Origin: Mesorhizobium sp. LHD-90
Lineage (GTDB): Bacteria > Pseudomonadota > Alphaproteobacteria > Rhizobiales > Rhizobiaceae
Length of the DNA: 64,000 nucleotides
Reading direction: 5' to 3'
Assembly (NCBI RefSeq): GCF_030929505.1
Contig: NZ_JAVFVV010000004.1
Coordinates: 1-64,000 of the forward strand
Shown here one piece after another: positions 45,024 through 52,419 of this stretch. The notes under the pieces are model-generated. The model made no database searches, had not been told where the DNA came from, and was given only the letters and a program-made list of their open reading frames with translations. The translations under genes were made by a program, and so were the position numbers. Every line of letters starts with the position of its first letter. The first letter of the stretch is position 1.

Positions 45024-45109
45024 CGGGGAAGTCTAAGGAAGACAAGAGCAAGACGCCGCAAAAGGCAGCAAGGTCGCGCAAGTAAAATCAAGGAGATAGC
45101 AGGCCCCTC

Positions 45110-45128
45110 GTGTCACCTGCGTGTCACT
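45110..45128. promoter_or_regulatory. Left arm-type integrase site (candidate)
   Basis: GTGTCACCTGCGTGTCACT, itself a tandem of two TGTCAC boxes 11 bp apart. It matches 59403-59421 (GTGCCACCTGCGTGCCACT) at 17 of 19 positions and in the same orientation. Positions inside both ends of the element suggest arm-type binding sites for the integrase. Confidence 0.55.
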
Positions 45129-45136
45129 GAAGTCGC

Positions 45137-47824
45137 TTGATACGATCAGACGTTGCGTTTCCGTGCGGAGTCAGAATGCGCCTCAATTGCTGCTGCAAGC
45201 GCGGGGCTCGCCGCATCGACACCGTATACGACAAACGCGGAAACGCCGAGAAGGTGAGCCTGCCCTATCACGGCGGCGGCGACGAACAACCGCAGTGGAC
45301 GGTCACCACTTTCGACTGGGCGGACCGGCCGCTGGTGATCACCAATCCCGATGGCTCTACCCGCACCAATCAGTATCTTTTGTACGGCGGCGTCGACCTG
45401 CCGCACACCGACAACGTCCCGTTGGCTGCCGTCAGAATGACCGAGCAACTGAGCACCGGGACGCAGCCCGGGACGACGGTCGATCGTGTGATCGTCACCC
45501 ATACAAGTACTTGGGATGACGTGATCCGCATCCTTCGTCCGCCCGGAGACGGCTCGCAGGTCAATGAATACCGGACCTATGACCGGTTCCAGCGGCTCAC
45601 CAACGTGCGAGACACCGGCGGCGCACAATGGACCTATACCTACGACCTCGTCGGCAATCGCCTTTCGGCCTTGGACCCCAATCTGGGCGAATGGACTTAC
45701 GCCTACGACGACGCCGGCCGTCTGACCCGCCAGACCGACGCCCGCGGTGTAGTCACCAACATGACCTACGACCAGATGGACCGGCTGCTGACGCGCCGGG
45801 TTGGGACGAATGGCGAGTTCCTCGTCAACAACACCTATGACCAGGACAATACGTCCACCACGGTGGATTTTAACGTCGGCTATCTGACGACGACAATAAA
45901 CGACTTCGCCACCTACAGGATGGACTATGACGGCTCCGGACAAGAGCGCAGGCGCGACGTCTGGATCGGGCGCAATCATGAGACGGAAAGCCCGCAGAGC
46001 ATCGTCACCATCTGGATCGACGATTCCCACAAGCCGGTCCGCATGAGCTACGGCGGTGCCGGCACGCTCGACATCGGAACGGCCACGGACCTATGGCAGT
46101 ACAACGCCTACAGCGAACTCAACTCCATCCCCGGCTACATCAAGTCCACCGAATACGAGGCGAACGGCAGCACCCGCAAAATCGTCTACACGAAAGATGC
46201 GAACGAAACCGGCGTGTCGAGCATATTCAGGTACGACGAAAAGCGCCGCTGGCTGACGGAGATCGAGACCGGGGGACCCGCCGGCAACACACTGCTCTTT
46301 CCTATCTATGATCGTGACTTCGTCGGCAGGATAACAAGCATCGACGAAACGTCGACGACGAACGACTGGACCTATGTCTACGACCGGCTCGACCGGCTGA
46401 CGCAGGCGACCTCTCCGGTAACCAGCCGTTCGGAGGATTTTGTCTATCAGCCGAACGGCAATCTGGTTTCGCGCACCCGGCTCAGCGGCAGCTTTACCTA
46501 TCCGGCTGGGACTGGTGACAGGCCGCATGCGCCGACCAAACTCGGAACGGTCAATTTCGACTACGACGAGAATGGCAATCTCGAGAATGACGGCACTCGC
46601 GTCCTGACCTGGGACAATGCCAACCGGCTCATAAAGGTGGTCAAGGGCACGGCCACGACCACCTTCGCCTACGGGCCGGATGGCGCGCGCGTCAAGAAAT
46701 CTTCAGGACCGACCACCAGCGCCCCGACGACGGTCATTCTCTACGCCGGCGCCAATATCGAGATCGACGCCAGCGACGGCACGATCGCGGCCAGCGATTA
46801 CACACGCTATCCGCATCCCGACATCAAAATTGTCGGCACGACAAAATTCTTCCTGCATCGCGACCATCTTTCGTCAGTGCGAGTCGTCACGGATGCGGCC
46901 GGCGCATCCGTCGAGTCGACGAACTACGCCGCCTATGGCGAGCAGTTCAACACCAGCTTCGCCACACGCAAGGGCTACATCAGCGAGCGCTTCGACGCCG
47001 AGACCGGACTGCTCTACCTCAATGCCCGTTACATGGACCCGGCATGGGGCCGGTTCATCTCCCCTGATACTCTAGACCCGACGTTGCTAGGAGTTGGCAC
47101 CAACCGGTATGCGTATGCGCAGAACGATCCCATCAACAAGAGTGATCCGAACGGGCATGTAGTCGGACAACCGGACGGAGCCATTGTCGGGGCTGGAGTT
47201 GGTGGCTTTTTTGGTGGCCTCTTTGGCGGACTTTTTGGTGGAGCGGGGGGCGCGGCTGTAGGAGCACCTACAGGACCTGGCGCGATAGCAACAGCGGGTG
47301 CGGGTGCTACCCTGGGGGCCATAGAAGGGGCGGCGGCAGGTGCCGTTCTTGGTGCTGCGGTGGGGAGTCTATATGATGTAACGTTAGATTGGATGGCGGG
47401 CGGCGACGAAGACGAGACGCAGCGTCGCAACCCAGACCTGTCTGGAGTGGCCGCAACACCGCCAGATCCGTTTGAGAACCCGCCTCCCTCAAAGAAGGCG
47501 GATAAGGCGTATGGGAATTATCACCGTTCGGTCACCATCAACGGAAAGACCTACGACGTATGGGCAAACATCGAAGTAAACGGCCGCCACGCGACATTGA
47601 ACAATTTCAGTGTGGAGGCTCGCAGGGCGACGATGTCCCTCGACAATGCAACTGCGGCACAGATTCGAAGCGAGGTGGCGAAGGATCTCAGCCAAAATTT
47701 TGACACTGCAACAGTCAATGCTATGCGAATATCGGGCGCAAACAAGGGTAGGTTCATGTCGTTCGACATCGACCTAAAAACGCTTGAGATGTCAAATTTC
47801 CGACACTGGAACGCAGGTCAATGA
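45137..47824 (+). CDS. RHS-repeat polymorphic toxin, 5'-truncated
   Basis: 895 residues as open frame. From about residue 28 it is a run of YD/RHS repeats ([54 protein letters not shown]), ending in the RHS core [20 protein letters not shown]...[17 protein letters not shown] at 47147-47158. The 222-residue C-terminal part has a glycine-zipper stretch and a final domain of about 105 residues of unknown type ([20 protein letters not shown]...[18 protein letters not shown]). Full RHS proteins have several hundred more N-terminal residues with export or plug domains, all absent here, and the first 27 residues look non-native. GC content drops after the core, a sign of toxin-tip exchange. Confidence 0.85.
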   Translation: MIRSDVAFPCGVRMRLNCCCKRGARRIDTVYDKRGNAEKVSLPYHGGGDEQPQWTVTTFDWADRPLVITNPDGSTRTNQYLLYGGVDLPHTDNVPLAAVRMTEQLSTGTQPGTTVDRVIVTHTSTWDDVIRILRPPGDGSQVNEYRTYDRFQRLTNVRDTGGAQWTYTYDLVGNRLSALDPNLGEWTYAYDDAGRLTRQTDARGVVTNMTYDQMDRLLTRRVGTNGEFLVNNTYDQDNTSTTVDFNVGYLTTTINDFATYRMDYDGSGQERRRDVWIGRNHETESPQSIVTIWIDDSHKPVRMSYGGAGTLDIGTATDLWQYNAYSELNSIPGYIKSTEYEANGSTRKIVYTKDANETGVSSIFRYDEKRRWLTEIETGGPAGNTLLFPIYDRDFVGRITSIDETSTTNDWTYVYDRLDRLTQATSPVTSRSEDFVYQPNGNLVSRTRLSGSFTYPAGTGDRPHAPTKLGTVNFDYDENGNLENDGTRVLTWDNANRLIKVVKGTATTTFAYGPDGARVKKSSGPTTSAPTTVILYAGANIEIDASDGTIAASDYTRYPHPDIKIVGTTKFFLHRDHLSSVRVVTDAAGASVESTNYAAYGEQFNTSFATRKGYISERFDAETGLLYLNARYMDPAWGRFISPDTLDPTLLGVGTNRYAYAQNDPINKSDPNGHVVGQPDGAIVGAGVGGFFGGLFGGLFGGAGGAAVGAPTGPGAIATAGAGATLGAIEGAAAGAVLGAAVGSLYDVTLDWMAGGDEDETQRRNPDLSGVAATPPDPFENPPPSKKADKAYGNYHRSVTINGKTYDVWANIEVNGRHATLNNFSVEARRATMSLDNATAAQIRSEVAKDLSQNFDTATVNAMRISGANKGRFMSFDIDLKTLEMSNFRHWNAGQ

Positions 47825-48108
47825 TTTTCCGCGAAAAATTGCAAGCCAATCATCGCATGATATTCCAAATTCTTGTGCGATACTGCAATATGAAGCCGGA
47901 TACGTTTATATATATCGCCCGGGATATGGGATATTCTCCTGGTATATGTGCAATTTTCATTCGAAATTACTACAACATGAGCGAATTTGATGCGAAAACC
48001 ATGGCGTTTAACAGTCAGGCATGGGGCGAAGGGCGTAAGGTAAACGAACAGCTCCATGATAATTTGGAAAAATTCGTTGAACGCGGCCAAGTTGATCGGA
48101 TTCCTTAA
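47821..48108 (+). CDS. Putative immunity protein to the RHS C-terminal toxin
   Basis: 95 residues, start ATG overlapping the RHS stop by 4 bp (ATGA). Sequence begins [20 protein letters not shown] and is rich in aromatic and charged residues; no family recognised. A small, AT-richer gene immediately behind an RHS C-terminal tip is the standard position of the cognate immunity gene, so the role is inferred from position only. Confidence 0.6.
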   Translation: MIFREKLQANHRMIFQILVRYCNMKPDTFIYIARDMGYSPGICAIFIRNYYNMSEFDAKTMAFNSQAWGEGRKVNEQLHDNLEKFVERGQVDRIP

Positions 48109-48146
48109 GAACTGACGCTATGCGACGTGCCGGTGGTGCGGATTGT

Positions 48147-48466
48147 TCAGCCGGCGGTCTTCGGCTTAAACCTTCGCACGATTACCTCAAACAGCATGTC
48201 CGCAATCCACATTGCGCAAACACCGATCAGGAACGCCGCGGCGTGAGTGCTGGCAACATCGTCAGGCGGCGTCGGAAGTCCGATCGACTTGATGTAGAGC
48301 AGCACAGGCACTGTGAGGTAGCCCGCCGCCAGAGCGCCGCAGATCGGCGACGCCAGCATCTCGCGCCATTTGAACCGGCGATGCGAGAGTGCCCGCAGGC
48401 GCCGCCGGCGAGGCCGGCAGCGAGCACCGTGCCCTTCAGGCCGAGCAGTTCGAGGAAATCGTTCAT
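48147..48466 (-). pseudogene. Phage holin-like membrane protein, frameshifted
   Basis: From the ATG at 48466 the frame reads MNDFLELLGLKGTVLAAGLA then GGACG. The continuation LSHRRFKWREMLASPICGAL and two further helices (GYLTVPVLLYIKSIGL, HAAAFLIGVCAMWIADMLFE) ending RRFKPKTAG is one frame away; a base is missing near 48390. Joined, it is about 106 residues with three hydrophobic segments, as in phage holins of alphaproteobacteria. A remnant of a phage lysis module. Confidence 0.65.
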
Positions 48467-48485
48467 CGCGCCGGCTCCCGGTGCG

Positions 48486-48593
48486 TTACGCCTTGCGCCA
48501 GTTGGCGCGCAGCCACCACAGGGACATGGAGATGCCGAGCAGGCCACCGCCGAACGCCTCGACGTTAGCGGGCCGCGTCTTCGCTGATCGCAA
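48486..48593 (-). pseudogene. Fragment of a second small phage-like membrane protein
   Basis: A short frame ending VEAFGGGLLGISMSLWWLRA then NWRKA and TAA, directly upstream of the holin-like relic on the same strand. One hydrophobic segment. The sequence before about 48565 does not look coding, so it is probably the 3' end of a neighbouring lysis-module gene. TTG at 48593 is the only possible start seen. Confidence 0.4.
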
Positions 48594-48940
48594 CCTGTTC
48601 GTAGCGGTCATCAAACGCTATCTAATGGGACCCGACGAGCGGGCGAGGGCGGAGCTTCGGGGAGCCTTGGCTGAGCGAAGCCAACAAGAACCCCAGGGCG
48701 TCGCCGATCGGGCAAGTGTGGCAAATCACGGCGATCATCATGCTGTGACGGGGGATACGTCCTCGGCCTGCGTGCTTACCCTCGCAATGGCCCAGGAAGC
48801 GCGCCGCCTCGTCGCTATGGACATCTGGGACAACGACTTCGATACTCGCCGCCCCTATGATAGCGTCCGAAAATCTCGACCCTCGACCGCGTTGCATGTG
48901 CTACTATGGGGCGAACTAGCCCTTCGGCAGCCTGAAAGAA
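48594..48940. other. Degenerate region without a convincing gene
   Basis: About 350 bp between the phage relics and the RNA-like motif. A short plus-strand frame ending WLSEANKNPRASPIGQVWQI then TAIIML and TGA (48667-48750) looks like the end of a decayed protein, but no start or family could be recognised. Nothing else seen. Confidence 0.35.
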
Positions 48941-49009
48941 GGTGTACTCCTTGCCCGATACGCAGGAAAGTGTCGGGATCGGGGCCAAATACCGAGACTA
49001 GAGAACGCG
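48941..49009 (+). ncRNA. RNA-like motif, copy A (truncated)
   Basis: Begins GGTGTACTCCTTG and ends CTAGAGAACGCG, the same ends as copy B at 51984-52054, with 44 nt between them (46 in copy B). The middle sequences differ, yet each forms its own hairpin (here CCCGAtAC...GTgTCGGG). Downstream both continue with GGTCA and TTC(C)AAAATG. Copy A has no terminator because the IS3 remnant begins soon after. Strand is inferred from copy B. Confidence 0.4.
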
Positions 49010-49083
49010 CGGTCACCAGCTTTCCAAAATGGCGAATATCAAGACGTCCCTGCCTCGACCAAGTCGGGACAATCTGAGGGCTA

Positions 49084-49317
49084 CAGGCAGATCATCACGA
49101 TTTTTGGCGAGCACGAAGCCGGAGCAAAGGCGGGCGATCTGACCCGTGAGCACGGCGACGCTGTATAGCTGGAAGGCGAAGTATGGCGGCATGGACGCGT
49201 CCGAGGCCAAGCGCCCGAAGGCCCTGGAGGACGAGAACGCGAAGCTGAGGAAGCTGCTCGCCGACCAGATGCTGGAAACCTCGGCGCTTCGCGAGCTTCT
49301 GTCAAAAAATGGTAGGG
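49084..49317 (+). pseudogene. IS3-family transposase orfA, truncated and frameshifted
   Basis: The first segment RQIITIFGEHEAGAKAGDLT lacks the usual MKRSRFTEEQ start. At about 49146 the frame changes to STATLYSWKAKYGGMDASEA. Aligning to the family pattern REHGVSTATLY shows that an 11-bp direct repeat GTGAGCACGGC has been reduced from two copies to one, deleting 11 bp. An A6 run at 49304-49309, before the orfB ATG, is the probable ancestral slippage site. Confidence 0.75.
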
Positions 49318-50215
49318 CCCGCCGCCAAGCGCGAAGCCGTCGCGCATCTGCAGGCCGTCATGGGCCTGTCGGAGCGTCGGGCCTTTTCCTTCGTCGGCGC
49401 CGATCGCAAGATGATCCGCTATCGGTCGTGCCGTCCGTCGGAGACGGCACTGCGCGGCCGGCTACGGGATCTTGCCAATGAGCGCCGCCGGTTTGGCTAT
49501 CGGCGGTTGTTTGTCCTACTGCGGCGGGAAGGCGAGCCATCAGGGATCAACCGCATCTATCGGCTCGACCAGGAAGGAAGGACTGACGGTTCGCAAACGC
49601 CGGGCACGGCGGCGAGCGGTAGGCGCGCGAGCGCCGATCCTGGTCGAGGCGAGACCGAATGCGCGCTGGTCACTAGACTTCGTGCACGACCAGTTCGCCT
49701 GTGGGCGCCGTTTCCGCGTGCTCAACATCGTCGACGATGTGACGCGCGAATACCTGGCCGCCATCCCCGACACGTCGATCTCCGGTCGCCGCGTCGCCCG
49801 CGAGCTGAGCGATCTGATCAGCCGTCGCGGCAAGCCGGACATGATCGTTTCGGACCACGGCACCGAGTTCACCTCAAACGCCATCCTTGCCTGGTCGAAG
49901 GATCATCGTATCGAGTGGCACTACATCGCGCCGGGCAAGCCCATGCAGAATGGCTATGTCGAAAGCTTCAACGGCCGGATGCGTGATGAACTCCTGAACG
50001 AAAGCCTGTTCTTCGGCCTCGACCATGCTCGCAGCGCCATCGCCGAATGGAGACAGGACTTCAACAACGCGAGACCGCACTCCTCACTCGGATACCAGAC
50101 CCCGGCGGCCTTCGCCGGAACCCTCGCCGCAACCGGCTACGACGCTTCGCTCGATAAGGGCTTCGCGTCTCCGCCGGTTGCAACCCGCGCCCTACGGCGT
50201 AACACAAACGGCTGA
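49309..50215 (+). pseudogene. IS3-family transposase orfB, frameshifted
   Basis: Starts MVGPAAKREAVAHLQAVMGL and runs through the HTH_21 region to [12 protein letters not shown]; one inserted base near 49575 (GGAAGGAAGGA) shifts the frame. The catalytic core then continues in the next frame with the DDE residues in [26 protein letters not shown] and [16 protein letters not shown], ending at 50215. All three acidic residues remain but the reading frame is broken. Confidence 0.82.
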
Positions 50216-50375
50216 GGCTCTAATCGCTGCTGGATGAAAGTTCAGTGGCAGGTCACCCTCACCAGGCAACAGGACAGGATCGCCGCAAGCACCCGCTTTC
50301 ACTGGTGGCCACGCATCAAGCAGCAGCCAACGATCAGGAAGTGATCAGGCGGAGGTGGTATTAGAGGCACATCAT

Positions 50376-50789
50376 TCAATGGGCGGTACTGTATGAGAGG
50401 TCGTGCTTCATGAAAAGAAAGTGGCGGATAAGAAGCATAGCAGGATTGGATGGCCGTTCCGCATAAAGTTCAGTAAGATCAGTCGTCAGAACCGACTCGC
50501 CGAATTGCCACTCTACTTCTGTCTTTTCACCATATTTATTGGAGGCGTCGTACATTCGGTATGTCCAACCTGGCAAAACTTGCGTTGCCAGCTGAGCGGC
50601 AGCGGTTTCGCAGGTCGTATAGGGTGGCACGTCTGATTGATCCCCACTAATCAGAAACAGGTGCAAAATTTTGTCGAGTTGATGAGATCCACCCCAAAAA
50701 TCTTCAAACAAGTCAATGAGAAACCTGAAATCGGTTGCGTCCGCAGCGTTTATCCCGCGCGAGGCGTTTAGTGTGGTCGTCTGGTTCAT
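50376..50789 (-). CDS. Phage ABA-sandwich-like protein, copy 1
   Basis: 137 residues. The central motif VPPYTTCETAAAQLATQVLP followed by GWTYRMYD matches the pattern [VI]PxYTxxxxAAxxLxxxxLPGW of the phage ABA-sandwich fold proteins. The C-terminus has AMLLIRHFLFM, a closing helix as in the family. Two relatives are at 50947-51396 and 55652-56068. Function unknown; such proteins are frequent small phage genes. Low GC compared with chromosomal neighbours. Confidence 0.6.
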   Translation of the reverse strand: MNQTTTLNASRGINAADATDFRFLIDLFEDFWGGSHQLDKILHLFLISGDQSDVPPYTTCETAAAQLATQVLPGWTYRMYDASNKYGEKTEVEWQFGESVLTTDLTELYAERPSNPAMLLIRHFLFMKHDLSYSTAH

Positions 50790-50946
50790 GTTGCTAATAG
50801 CCCTTTTTTGGGAATACGTTTCATTTGAGTCTCAACTACCCCGCAGGGGAACCAAGGGCGTATTTAGTCAGGAAGCGTCCTGGCAGGGATGAGGGGGCAC
50901 CTCGAGCCAGTGACAAAGCTCGAGGTGACTACGATACGCGGAAAGA

Positions 50947-51396
50947 CTATTGGGCGGAGGTTGACAACTCCGCCGCCCGCTCGTCCGCGATGCGCTGAAT
51001 AGACCGCTTCGCCACGAGGAAGCTGTAAATCAGGGCAGTGGCGGGATAGCCGGATGGCTTCCGCATGATGTCGCTCCCGAAGTAGAGCGCCGGATGACCT
51101 TTGCAAGCCTCAGGCCATTCCTGCTCAAACTTGGGCCCGTACGATGGGTGCTGAAAGTCTGGCATGACCCAAACGTCATCGGCAACAGCACCCGACATGA
51201 GCTGCCACGTCCACCCTGGCAGGGCGCGATGGACCAATTCGACCGCGGCATCGATCGATGCGGTGTAGTAGGGAACTTGCGGGAGGTCGGCGTCTCCCAC
51301 GAAGGTCCTGTGGAGAAGGACGTCAGTGCCGCGGTCGGGCTCGTACACTTCTTTGAGAAGCGACACAAGAAACTGGATATTTTCAGGGAAAAGCAT
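50947..51396 (-). CDS. Phage ABA-sandwich-like protein, copy 2
   Basis: 149 residues starting MLFPENIQFLVSLLKEVYEP. Motif VPYYTASIDAAVELVHRALP then GWTWQLMSG is the closest of the three to the standard phage ABA-sandwich sequence; the closing helix is ATALIYSFLVAKRSIQ. Same strand as copy 1, 157 bp upstream of it, so probably one transcript. Function unknown. Confidence 0.7.
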   Translation of the reverse strand: MLFPENIQFLVSLLKEVYEPDRGTDVLLHRTFVGDADLPQVPYYTASIDAAVELVHRALPGWTWQLMSGAVADDVWVMPDFQHPSYGPKFEQEWPEACKGHPALYFGSDIMRKPSGYPATALIYSFLVAKRSIQRIADERAAELSTSAQ

Positions 51397-51983
51397 TTAT
51401 ATTCTCTGCGTTATTACCACTCCTGATAGTTAGGTTGCTATCGATGGAAATCGTAGTAGCTACCAGCACTACGTCTATGGGACAAATGACGATTATGAGG
51501 CACGTGCTCTGTTAGGTGATGCCGTCGACGCAGTCGTTGGGCGACCTCGGCCATAAAATGCAACGATGTTAGGGGCCTGTCGGCGCAGTCATGCTGGCAA
51601 CGCCAGGATTATCAGCTGGCGTTCCCGGATGTAGGCGATCACCGCGAAGGGGCCGTCCGACACAATCGCTGGCGCGGGACAGGCGAACGCCTCCTCAATA
51701 CTCTGGCTGACGACCTATGTCAGTGGGCGTGCAATTCTCCGCAAGAGTGGACTTTGATAATGCCCTGATCCAACTACCTTGTGCCCGACGAGGCTGGGTA
51801 AGGCCCAGCTCGTCTTGCAAGGACCGGATGAACACGGCAATGACCTGAGAGTACGAGCGGTGGGCGTGGCGAATCCACTGCGGGTGAGACCGGCATGACA
51901 TCATATTACCCCGAAATCTGAAAAATTTCTCGCAGCGTATGTGGCCCCATAGGCCGCGCGACCTCTTTCTCCGCTAAGAAAAG
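51397..51983. other. Gene-free stretch with a decayed gene end
   Basis: No intact gene seen. On the minus strand a frame ending VSDGPFAVIAYIRERQLIIL then ALPA and a stop (near 51588-51665) reads like the C-terminus of a small protein whose 5' part is lost. The rest, including 51700-51980, has no coding character. A 5-bp stem GAAAT...ATTTC at 51913-51929 lies before the RNA-like motif. Confidence 0.35.
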
Positions 51984-52109
51984 GGTGTACTCCTTGTGCA
52001 AACAGCCGGTGATCGCAACGTAAGCGGACTGCACGGCTCCGGCTAGAGAACGCGAGGCTGCGGTCATTCAAAATGTGCGGGCGGCGACGCGCGTTGCCGC
52101 CCGCCTTTT
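51984..52109 (+). ncRNA. Candidate small RNA with conserved motif, copy B
   Basis: Starts GGTGTACTCCTTG, has a central stem (GTGCA...TGCAC), then CTAGAGAACGCG at 52043-52054, GGTCATTCAAAATG, and ends in a strong hairpin with U-tract at 52077-52109. Copy A at 48941-49009 shares both ends but has a different self-complementary middle. Conserved flanks, covarying stem and a terminator indicate a structured transcript of about 125 nt. It does not match an RNA family I know. No promoter could be assigned. It lies 310 bp before the primase gene. Confidence 0.5.
52077..52109 (+). terminator. Strong Rho-independent terminator
   Basis: 9-bp GC stem GCGGGCGGC/GCCGCCCGC with a 10-nt loop, followed by CTTTT. 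It ends the candidate RNA of copy B, upstream of the primase gene. Confidence 0.8.
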
Positions 52110-52419
52110 GCATCGACTTTGGGTGACATGGCTATGCCGGCCAGGCCCGCGGGCTGAAGCTTGTGGCGAGACGGCTTCCATAGAAGGCTCCGCGAGCGGA
52201 AACTTGCGGTTTCCACGGTAGCCGGATCAGCACACGTGTCAGCGACGACTGCCCCGGATGAGTGCTGTGCTCCCACTTGCCATCAAACGGCTCGGCGCGA
52301 AAGGACGACGCAATCGACCGATGCCCCATAGACATCGGTTTGCACGCCGATGAAAACCGACTGGGTCGCCAGTAAATGCGGTGCTCCCGCAGCACCAAGC
52401 TGCTTCTCAGGAACCTAGC

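Larger units (their letters stand above)
49084..50270 (+). mobile_element. Degraded IS3-family insertion sequence
   Basis: Contains orfA- and orfB-type frames of an IS3-group transposase. The left end and orfA start are missing: coding similarity begins abruptly at RQIITIFGEHEAGAKAGDL. The right end is near TGGATGAAAGTTCAGTGGCAGG (about 50231-50252); the exact terminal repeat cannot be set. At least two frame-disrupting changes make it inactive. Confidence 0.8.

Noticed and set aside
44435..45085. 216-codon frame overlapping the SDR and attL
   Set aside because: Out of frame with the SDR and not a gene as it stands. Only its last segment is meaningful, as the 3' extension of the integrase frame across attL.
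51695..51904. 69-codon minus-strand frame in the gene-free stretch
   Set aside because: No ribosome site, no family pattern and unusual residue mix; more likely part of decayed sequence.
52132..52338. Possible 68-residue minus-strand protein beginning MSMGHRSIASSF before the primase
   Set aside because: Its composition is only partly protein-like, no ribosome site or promoter was found, and it lies in the primase leader region with several hairpins.
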